Made by a program: the position numbers and the translations under genes. Shown piece by piece: positions 1 to 5,680 of a DNA stretch of 6,462 nt (the stretch's first letter is position 1; the number at the start of each line of letters is the position of its first letter). Below the pieces are notes generated by a model that was not told where the DNA came from, did not search any database, and saw only the letters and a program-made list of their open reading frames with translations. Source of the DNA: an uncultured Eubacteriales bacterium. GTDB lineage: Bacteria > Bacillota > Clostridia > Lachnospirales > Anaerotignaceae. The stretch spans positions 1 to 6,462 of the forward strand of contig CAKQPE010000112.1 in assembly GCA_934256695.1 (NCBI GenBank), read 5' to 3'.

Positions 1-1980
1 CGAAACGGTTATTTCCGCACCGGCTATATCGGAAAGCTGATTTCTTAAATCCTCTACTATATCATCTGTACTTCTGTCTCTGTCGTTTTTGTCTGCAAGC
101 TGACAGCTTATTGAGCTTTCGGCACTTCCGCCTCTCATCATTCCACCGCCTGATGCACCGGAAACGGAAACATTCATTGATTCAAGTTCGGGAATTTGTT
201 CTATTATTTTTTCTGCCTGCAAAGAAAGCTCGTCTACTACCTCTACCCTGCTTCCCTTAGGTGCTTTTACCGTAACCGAAAATGTACCTTCGTCTGTTGA
301 CGGCATAAGCTCCATTCCTATGGAAGGAACAAGGCATACAGAGCCTATAAAGCCTGCAAGAACTGCCGCAAGAACAATCTTTTTGTGTCTTACCGCCCAT
401 CTAAGGAATCTTCCGTAAACAAAGTCCAGTTTTTTAATGCAAATATCAAAAAGCGAAAGCAGCTCGTTTACAAAACCGAAAGGCTTCGGCACTGTGTTTC
501 TGTGCATATTGTTTACATAGTTTCCGGCAAGCATAGGTACTACCGTCATGGCAGTTACTATAGACATGGTAAGGGAGAAAACTATGGCATATGCAAGGTC
601 TTTCATCATCTGTATAAGCATACCGTCTACAAATATAAACGGAAGGAATACAACTACCGTTGTAAGAGTCGATGATATAAGAGAAAGCCTTACTTCTTTT
701 CCGGCTCTGTACGTACCTTTTATTTTTCCGTAACCGAGAGTTGTACGATAACGGTATATGTTTTCAAGCATAACAACAGAGTTATCTACCAGCATACCTA
801 CACCAACTGAAAGACCGCCGAGAGATACAAGGTTAAGTGTTGTACCCGAAAAATAAAGCAGTACAAATGTACCTATAATGGAAATCGGCATAGATACGGC
901 AACAACACCTGTAAGGCCGATATTTTTAAGGAATACAAAAAGTACGATTATTGATAAGAACGCACCTATAAATATATTTGATATTACGTTGTCAATAGAA
1001 TCGCTTATTGTTGATGCAGACTCATCAATAACATCTATTTTAAGCTGTGGGTATTCCTTGTTTAGCTGTTCTATTGCCGACTGAACGGAATTTACAACGG
1101 AAACGGTATTTCCGTCACTTGCCTTTGTTACGGAAAGCATAATACATTCGTTTCCGTTATAACGGCTTATTGATGACTTTTCCTTGTCAACTTCCGTTAC
1201 CGTTGCAATATCACCAAGCCTTAAAACACTGCCGTCTGCAATCTGTATAGGCGTATTTTTAATATCGTCAAGACTGCTCATTTTAAGCTTTGTGCTTATG
1301 GTAAGCGATTTTTCGCCGTAATCTATACTTCCGCCGGACTGGTTGCTGTTTTCTGCCGAAAGCACTCGTCCTATGGAAGTCATCGAAAGACCGAGACCTT
1401 CCATTTTTTCCTGGTCTATTTCTACTTTTATTTCTTTTTCCGCACCACCCATTACATCTACGGAAGCTACACCCGACTGTCTTTCAAGTCTTGGCTCAAT
1501 ATTGTCCTCTACAAATGTTTTAAGCTCGTATTCGTTAAGACTGTCGGAAGAAACAATGGCTGTAAGTACAGGCATTGAGTTCATATCCATTTTCATTATT
1601 GTAGGGCTGTCGCAGTCATCGGGAAGCATTGCACTTACAGAAGATATCTTATCCCTAAGGTTTGTTATTGCCGTATCCATATCCGTTCCGTAATTAAACT
1701 GAACCATAACTCTCGAACTTCCTTCCGAAGAAGTTGAAGTTATAGAATCTATGTTTTCGACATTGGCAACGGCACTTTCTATTTTCTCCGTAACAAGGCT
1801 TTCTACCTCCTCCGGACCTGCGTCTGTATATGTTGTCATTATCATTGCAATAGGCATTTCAACATCAGGTGTCAGTGCCATCTGCATTTTTGATATGGAA
1901 ACAACACCCAGAATTACAATTACAAGCATTGCCATAAATATGGCTACAGGACGCTTAATGGAGATTTTTGTTAAGTCCAT
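1..1980 (-). CDS. RND-family efflux pump, inner-membrane subunit (C-terminus cut off by window edge)
   Basis: The reading frame is open from the ATG at 1980 to position 1 (660 codons), about two thirds of a typical RND pump of roughly 1,000-1,050 residues. The start MDLTKISIKRPVAIFMAMLV is the classic RND N-terminus: a short cytoplasmic helix, then TM1 (about 12-30). Residues 31-333 form the first porter loop. TM2-TM6 lie at about 334-485, with TM4 carrying GVGMLVDNS at 393-401; D399 matches AcrB Asp407 and N400 the Asp408 position. An amphipathic segment (about 503-523) precedes TM7 (531-551), and the second porter loop starts with PSIGMELMPSTDEG. A Gly/Met-rich stretch at 607-620 is common in this loop. 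By family, it should exchange protons (or another cation) for drugs or lipophilic compounds. The ribosome site is weak (AAAGG about 12 bases before ATG), 38 bases after the adaptor stop, so translation may depend on the upstream genes. The substrate cannot be read from sequence. Confidence 0.95.
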   Translation of the reverse strand, partial: MDLTKISIKRPVAIFMAMLVIVILGVVSISKMQMALTPDVEMPIAMIMTTYTDAGPEEVESLVTEKIESAVANVENIDSITSTSSEGSSRVMVQFNYGTDMDTAITNLRDKISSVSAMLPDDCDSPTIMKMDMNSMPVLTAIVSSDSLNEYELKTFVEDNIEPRLERQSGVASVDVMGGAEKEIKVEIDQEKMEGLGLSMTSIGRVLSAENSNQSGGSIDYGEKSLTISTKLKMSSLDDIKNTPIQIADGSVLRLGDIATVTEVDKEKSSISRYNGNECIMLSVTKASDGNTVSVVNSVQSAIEQLNKEYPQLKIDVIDESASTISDSIDNVISNIFIGAFLSIIVLFVFLKNIGLTGVVAVSMPISIIGTFVLLYFSGTTLNLVSLGGLSVGVGMLVDNSVVMLENIYRYRTTLGYGKIKGTYRAGKEVRLSLISSTLTTVVVFLPFIFVDGMLIQMMKDLAYAIVFSLTMSIVTAMTVVPMLAGNYVNNMHRNTVPKPFGFVNELLSLFDICIKKLDFVYGRFLRWAVRHKKIVLAAVLAGFIGSVCLVPSIGMELMPSTDEGTFSVTVKAPKGSRVEVVDELSLQAEKIIEQIPELESMNVSVSGASGGGMMRGGSAESSISCQLADKNDRDRSTDDIVEDLRNQLSDIAGAEITVS

Positions 1981-2018
1981 TTATTTATCACAACCTTTCG
2001 ATTTTTATAAAAATTCAA

Positions 2019-3548
2019 TTAAGACTTTATTTTTTCGTCCTGTTTTCCGTCTTTCTCCGTTTTATTATTTTTATCTGATTTATCGTTTTTTTCATTTTTC
2101 TTATTGCTGTCGTCTTTTGATTTATTTGCATCTTCCGCCTTTTCGCCTGCTGTATCTGTCTGTTTATCAGTCTTATTATCGTCAGAAGTTGTATCTGTCT
2201 TTGCATTAGGGTCTACTATGTTTACAAGGCTTCCGTCCGAAAGGAAATCCTGTCCTTTGGTTACAACAACATCGCCCATATCAACACCGCTTGTAATTTC
2301 TATATATTCGTCATTCTTTAAACCTGTTTCAACATTCTTCTTGTGGGCAATGTTTTCCGAGTCTACAACGTAAACATATTTTTCGCCGTTCTTTTCTATT
2401 ACCGTATTAAGCGGAACGGAAATTGTATTGTCCTTCTTATCAAGTACAAGCTTTACACTTGCAAACATACCCGGTTTAATTTCACCTGTAGGATTATCTA
2501 TGTATGCCTCTACTGTATAAAGCTTTGTCTGGCTGTCTGCCGAAGGAGATACATTTGAAACGCTTACCTCTATAGGGTCATCGGAAACGGAGGATATTGT
2601 TACATATGCCTTTGAACCTACGGAAACCCTATTTATTGCGTCCTCCGAAACATTAAAGGCAACCTTTATCTTATCCATGCTTACTATTGTCATTGCGGCT
2701 GAACCGGTATTTACCGTTGAACCTTCGGAAATATTCATACTGCCGATAACACCGCCTATTTCCGCAACAACCTTTGTATCGTTAAGTGATTTCTGTGCCG
2801 ATTCAAGAGATACCTGTGACTGTGCTATTGATGCCTGAGACTGGCTTACGGAAGCCTGTGCCTGATCAACGGAAGCCTGAGAAGTTTTCTTTGTTTCCTC
2901 AAGTATCTGTGTTTTCTTTGTTTCAAGCTCATTCTTCGCCGTATCAAGCTGTAACTTTGCCTTTTCTACACTTGACTGCAAATCGTCAACATCTTGTTTT
3001 GACGCACCGCCTATGGCATAAAGTTCCTTTTTCTGTTCAAGACTTGTCAAAAGGTCATTGTACTGAATCTGGTATGTGTTTACATTTGACTGAAGCTGGT
3101 CAAGCTGTGTCTGGTAATTTCCTCCCACATTCATATCGTAGTTTGCCTGTGCGGATTTAAGTCCTGCCTGTGATGACTGTAGTCCTGCCTGTGCAGACTG
3201 TAATCCCGCCTGTGCTTGCTGAACCTGAAGTTTTAAATCGCTGTCATCTATTTCAAACAGTACATCTCCTGCTTTTACCGTATCACCGAGAGATACATTT
3301 ACCTTCTTAACTGTACCGGAAACCTTAGGCATAACGGAAACTTCGTTATCCGATGAAACCTTTGACGAAACCGTAACATACTGCTCTATTGTAAGAGGCG
3401 AAATTGTATTTGTATTTACGGTAATTGCCACCTGCTGGTTTCCGCCTTCTTCGCCCATTGGCGGCATAACACCCTTACCGCCTCCGCAGCCGGAAAGAGA
3501 CATGGCAGATACAAGAATTAAACATACAGCAATAATCCTTTTTTTCAT
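2019..3548 (-). CDS. Periplasmic-adaptor (HlyD/AcrA-type membrane-fusion) lipoprotein of an RND pump
   Basis: The protein has 509 residues. The N-terminus is a lipoprotein signal: basic MKKR, a hydrophobic core and lipobox LSGC with Cys21 as the lipidated residue. Domains in order: first lipoyl half (about 68-103, with GDTVKAGDVLFEID), a long coiled-coil hairpin (about 104-258) with its turn at GGAS 180-183, second lipoyl half (259-290), beta-barrel (about 292-370), membrane-proximal domain (about 371-447), then a 60-residue hydrophilic tail rich in Lys, Asp, Asn and Thr. The adaptor should link the RND pump to the TolC-like duct. Start choice is secure: AAAGGAGA at 3555-3562 lies 6 bases before ATG. 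The gene begins 15 bases after the TolC-family stop, with the ribosome site inside that gap, so co-transcription is likely. It is longer than AcrA (about 397 residues), because of the tail and an elongated hairpin. Both hairpin arms carry 7-residue repeats. Confidence 0.95.
   Translation of the reverse strand: MKKRIIAVCLILVSAMSLSGCGGGKGVMPPMGEEGGNQQVAITVNTNTISPLTIEQYVTVSSKVSSDNEVSVMPKVSGTVKKVNVSLGDTVKAGDVLFEIDDSDLKLQVQQAQAGLQSAQAGLQSSQAGLKSAQANYDMNVGGNYQTQLDQLQSNVNTYQIQYNDLLTSLEQKKELYAIGGASKQDVDDLQSSVEKAKLQLDTAKNELETKKTQILEETKKTSQASVDQAQASVSQSQASIAQSQVSLESAQKSLNDTKVVAEIGGVIGSMNISEGSTVNTGSAAMTIVSMDKIKVAFNVSEDAINRVSVGSKAYVTISSVSDDPIEVSVSNVSPSADSQTKLYTVEAYIDNPTGEIKPGMFASVKLVLDKKDNTISVPLNTVIEKNGEKYVYVVDSENIAHKKNVETGLKNDEYIEITSGVDMGDVVVTKGQDFLSDGSLVNIVDPNAKTDTTSDDNKTDKQTDTAGEKAEDANKSKDDSNKKNEKNDKSDKNNKTEKDGKQDEKIKS
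2791..2895 (-). repeat. Five 21-bp (7-codon) tandem units in the descending helix of the adaptor hairpin
   Basis: On the plus strand a core of the form GCCTG(T/A), or its variants TTCTGT and ACCTGT, recurs at 2791, 2812, 2833, 2854 and 2875, always exactly 21 bases apart. The units are degenerate. On the coding strand they encode about residues 219-253, a series of 7-residue units such as QASVDQA, QASVSQS and QASIAQS. The repeat keeps both reading frame and coiled-coil heptad phase. Confidence 0.8.
3145..3228 (-). repeat. Four 21-bp (7-codon) tandem units in the ascending helix of the adaptor hairpin
   Basis: GCCTGT on the plus strand recurs at 3145, 3166, 3187 and 3208, a perfect 21-base spacing; the two middle units are the most alike. 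The encoded residues (about 107-135) read as AGLQSAQ, AGLQSSQ, AGLKSAQ, each a heptad. The repeat lies at the lipoyl-proximal base of the first hairpin helix and shares its core with the repeat at 2791-2895 in the second helix. Confidence 0.88.
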
Positions 3549-3563
3549 CGTTACTCTCCTTTA

Positions 3564-4721
3564 TTAAAATAATTCCATATTTTTAAATTTTTCAACATTA
3601 AGCATATGCGAATACATCTGGCTTAATATAGAATATTCTTTTTCGATTACTTTCTGCTGTGCTTCATCAACAGCTATCTGGGAAGTTGTGCCCTGAGCAA
3701 ATTTTGTCTGTTCCTTTCTGTAGTCCTCTTTAAGTCTTGTAAGTTCCGATTTTGCAATATCAATATTGCTTTCCTGTGTTTTTATAGTATTGTAAAGAGT
3801 TCTTAAATTCGACTCAACATTATCCTTTGCATCTTTAAGAGAAAGGTCTGCTTCGTTTACACTGTTTGTAAGGGACATATAGTTATAAGGCTCTGTACTG
3901 TCCTCATTAAGTCCACGTATGTTATAGCTGTTTTTGGCACTCTGCAAATTAAGCTTTGCCGTCTTTACAGATGCTGCCGAGTCAACATTGGCACTTATAT
4001 ATGTATCTATTGATGCAGGAAGTTCAAGTTTTTCATATTCAAGCGGAAGTGAAAAGCTGAATCTTTCGTTTTCGTCTATTCCTATTAATGTATTAAGTGT
4101 TTTGTATGAAAGCTCAAGAGTCTCCTGCAAATTTTTGTAGCTTTCCTTTGCTTTATCATAAGAAAGCTGCGTATCCTTTAATTCGTCATTGGATATTAAG
4201 CCAAGGCTGTATTTTTTCTTTGAAAGAGTAAGCTCTTTATCCTGTAATTTAAGTGATGCCGCCTGTACCTTAATATTTCTCTCGTCTGTAACTATTCCCG
4301 AATAAACCTCCTTTGCGGAATACTTTACATTTTCTTCCGTTGATTTTTTGGAGTTTTCCGCATTTTTATATGCAGTCTGGCTGTTTAAGAGACTTGACAG
4401 ATTGTTATAGCTGAACGATGAAGAATAGCTTTCACCGTAAAATTCAGACTGTTTATCGTAAAGTTTTAAGTTTGATGAAATCTTTTTGCTTGCGGTACTG
4501 TTTTTTAATGCCTTTTCAATAACCTCATCAAGAGTTATTGGCGGATTTGTGTTTTCTCCGTCAGAAAGAGAATGTGTATATTCCGAATAAAGATTTGTTG
4601 TATTGGTTTTGGTTTCTGCCTCAACTTCCTGTGCTGTTGTTGCTTTTATCTCTGATGCAAAAGCCGTATTTGTAAATACTGCACAAGTCATAAGAAGCAA
4701 ACAGATAAATTTCTTTTTCAT
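3564..4721 (-). CDS. TolC-family (outer-membrane efflux protein-like) exported protein, short form
   Basis: 385 residues from the chosen start. A signal peptide (MKKKF, hydrophobic core, AFA|S cleavage after about residue 22) is followed by a Thr/Glu-rich linker to about residue 61. Two TolC-like repeats then follow: helices about 62-98 and 119-170 meeting 178-214 at the turn YSLGLIS (171-177), and helices about 237-268 and 286-340 meeting 348-380 at the turn FAQGTTS (341-347). These turns match the TolC-family periplasmic-tip motif (Y/F-x-x-G). The segments where barrel strands should lie (about 97-118 and 269-285) are short, and I see no usual P-L-F-x-G-G-like barrel entry. It should form the duct of the pump encoded downstream. 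ATG 4721 is preferred: AAAGGAAG (4728-4735) is 6 bases before it, but abuts the in-frame ATG at 4727. An upstream ATG at 4850 lacks a ribosome site and would run through the promoter. Confidence 0.88.
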   Translation of the reverse strand: MKKKFICLLLMTCAVFTNTAFASEIKATTAQEVEAETKTNTTNLYSEYTHSLSDGENTNPPITLDEVIEKALKNSTASKKISSNLKLYDKQSEFYGESYSSSFSYNNLSSLLNSQTAYKNAENSKKSTEENVKYSAKEVYSGIVTDERNIKVQAASLKLQDKELTLSKKKYSLGLISNDELKDTQLSYDKAKESYKNLQETLELSYKTLNTLIGIDENERFSFSLPLEYEKLELPASIDTYISANVDSAASVKTAKLNLQSAKNSYNIRGLNEDSTEPYNYMSLTNSVNEADLSLKDAKDNVESNLRTLYNTIKTQESNIDIAKSELTRLKEDYRKEQTKFAQGTTSQIAVDEAQQKVIEKEYSILSQMYSHMLNVEKFKNMELF

Positions 4722-4727
4722 TTTCAT

Positions 4728-4735
4728 CTTCCTTT
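4728..4735 (-). promoter_or_regulatory. Ribosome binding site that decides the TolC-family start
   Basis: The coding strand reads AAAGGAAG directly before ATGAAAATG. Spacing is 0 bases to the ATG at 4727 and 6 bases to the ATG at 4721, so the second, in-frame ATG is the better start. The two choices differ by only two residues (Met-Lys). Confidence 0.7.
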
Positions 4736-4755
4736 CACGCAAAATTCCAGATGTT

Positions 4756-4761
4756 AGTATA
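4756..4761 (-). promoter_or_regulatory. Candidate -10 box of the pump operon promoter
   Basis: The minus strand reads TATACT (5 of 6 matches to TATAAT), 28 bases before the TolC-family ribosome site at 4728-4735. At a 17-base spacer the -35 position reads AAACTC, a poor match to TTGACA. TTTACA is present but only 9 bases away. A good -10 with no -35 is typical of an activator-dependent promoter and fits the repeat array that covers the -35 region. Predicted from sequence only. Confidence 0.5.
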
Positions 4762-4770
4762 TAATGTGAT

Positions 4771-4825
4771 TGTAAACTGAGTTTTAAATAAATATGAACT
4801 GAGTATGAACTTTTTATAAATTTAA
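4771..4825 (-). promoter_or_regulatory. Candidate response-regulator binding array: 11-bp direct repeats
   Basis: Plus-strand units start at 4771 (TGTAAACTGAG), 4782 (TTTTAAATAAA), 4793 (TATGAACTGAG), 4804 (TATGAACTTTT) and 4815 (TATAAATTTAA), all in 11-base steps. Read on the pump strand, the core is AGTTCATA, exact at two sites and close (AGTTTACA) at a third; the units at 4782 and 4815 are weak. OmpR/PhoB-family regulators bind as head-to-tail dimers to direct repeats about 11 bp apart, and the array covers the missing -35 region of the pump promoter. The AT-rich background makes the weaker units uncertain. Confidence 0.6.
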
Positions 4826-4948
4826 AAAATAATAAACTTTTCATAAACAAATCTTAAAGTTCTTTGTTTTAAGCCGTTTTTGTACCGTAACGATTAAATG
4901 ATATATTTTTAAGGGTTTAGCAAATAAAGTTTTAATTATATACTTTTG

Positions 4949-4980
4949 TTGATATTCAGTTCATATCCGAGTTTTATAAT
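4949..4980 (+). promoter_or_regulatory. Candidate promoter of the response-regulator/kinase operon
   Basis: A perfect -10 TATAAT lies at 4975-4980. The nearest -35-like hexamer, TTGATA at 4949-4954 (5 of 6), is 20 bases away, longer than the usual 16-18. At a 17-base spacing the hexamer is ATATTC, a poor match. The promoter may therefore be weak or activator-assisted. Transcription would start near 4987, giving a short leader of about 20 bases. Confidence 0.5.
4958..4965 (+). promoter_or_regulatory. AGTTCATA element at the regulator promoter, possible autoregulatory site
   Basis: AGTTCATA on the plus strand is identical to the core of the two best pump-side repeats read on their own coding strand, so the element has the same orientation relative to each transcript. 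It lies between the candidate -35 and -10 boxes. A looser copy, AGTTTTAT, begins 12 bases downstream at 4970 and overlaps the -10. Such a site would suit autoregulation, but a single 8-mer is modest evidence. Confidence 0.4.
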
Positions 4981-4990
4981 AACCTAATTA

Positions 4991-4996
4991 AGGGGG
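4991..4996 (+). promoter_or_regulatory. Ribosome binding site of the response-regulator gene
   Basis: AGGGGG (followed by T) lies 9 bases before ATG at 5006 and fixes that start. Confidence 0.75.
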
Positions 4997-5005
4997 TAAA
5001 AATTT

Positions 5006-5680
5006 ATGTTTAATATACTTATAGCAGAAGATGATAAAGAACTTCGGCACCTTTTCTGTACCGTTTTAGAGAAGAAAGGATATATGTGCATTTCTGCCGA
5101 AAACGGAGAAGAAGCTCTTGAGATACTGGATAAAGAATATATCGACCTTATTATTTCCGATATAATGATGCCGAAAATGGACGGTCTTACATTTATAAAA
5201 ACCATCAGGAATGCAGACTATACCCAGCCTGTGCTTATAATTACCGCAAGAGACAGCTATGACGATATGGAAACCGGCTTTAAATCCGGTACAGACGATT
5301 ATATGGTCAAACCTATAAATGTAAACGAAATGGTTTTGCGTGTAGGAGCTTTGCTTAAAAGAGCAAAAATTAACAACGAACGAAAATTGACAATAGGAAA
5401 TACTTTTCTTGAATATGATTCACTTACAGTAAAAACAAATCAAACGGAGGAGTCCCTTCCACAGAAAGAATTTATGCTTCTTTTTAAGCTTATATCCTCA
5501 CCAAACCATATTTTCACACGTCAGCAGCTTATGGACGAAATCTGGGGAATGGAGTCCGAAAGTGATATGCGTACAGTTGACGTACATATAGGCAGATTAA
5601 GGGAAAGATTTAAAAACAATAATGATTTTGAAATAATAACAGTAAGAGGTCTTGGATATAAGGCGGTGAAAAAAGCATGA
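5006..5680 (+). CDS. OmpR/PhoB-family response regulator
   Basis: 224 residues, the normal length for the family. The receiver domain (about 2-118) has the acidic pocket E8/D9/D10, phospho-acceptor Asp52 in ISDIMMPKMDG, switch Thr80 (IITA), Tyr99, and Lys102 in DDYMVKP. The winged-helix DNA-binding domain (about 128-222) shows LPQKEFMLL (151-159), the recognition-helix region MRTVDVHIGRLRERF (188-202) and the terminal wing ITVRGLGYKA (211-220). All catalytic positions are present, so phosphorylation by the kinase encoded next to it is expected. It should act in the cytoplasm as a transcription factor. It is divergent from the pump operon, and 11-bp direct repeats of the kind this family binds lie in the gap, so the pump operon is the likely target; this is inferred. 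The start is supported by AGGGGG 9 bases upstream. Its stop overlaps the next start (ATGA). Confidence 0.96.
   Translation: MFNILIAEDDKELRHLFCTVLEKKGYMCISAENGEEALEILDKEYIDLIISDIMMPKMDGLTFIKTIRNADYTQPVLIITARDSYDDMETGFKSGTDDYMVKPINVNEMVLRVGALLKRAKINNERKLTIGNTFLEYDSLTVKTNQTEESLPQKEFMLLFKLISSPNHIFTRQQLMDEIWGMESESDMRTVDVHIGRLRERFKNNNDFEIITVRGLGYKAVKKA

Noticed and set aside
1578..1588. AGTTCATATCC, identical to the element at 4958, within the RND gene
   Set aside because: It sits in conserved coding sequence (codons for MDMNSM) far from any promoter. It also shows that the 8-mer can occur by chance, lowering the weight of single copies.
385..1693. Several plus-strand open frames opposite the RND gene
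   Set aside because: All are shadows of the long minus-strand RND frame; none has a recognisable domain or start signal.
1981..2018. Possible terminator or promoter between adaptor and RND genes
   Set aside because: The 38-base gap is AT-rich but has no stem-loop with T-run and no convincing -35/-10 pair on the minus strand, so the operon is taken as continuous.
1751..2209. Open frame of 152 codons on the plus strand, opposite the RND start and adaptor end
   Set aside because: It lies antisense to two well-supported genes, has no ribosome site, and its translation is low-complexity Ser/Tyr/Phe-rich.
4722..4850. Longer start of the TolC-family gene at ATG 4850, adding 43 residues
   Set aside because: No ribosome site precedes it, the added residues would bury the signal peptide, and the frame would run through the predicted promoter and regulator repeats.
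4984..5205. Minus-strand open frame over the start of the response regulator
   Set aside because: It is antisense to the conserved receiver domain and resembles no known protein.
5273..5290. ACCGG/CCGGT inverted repeat
   Set aside because: The stem is 5 bp, within the regulator coding sequence, with no following T-run; not a terminator.
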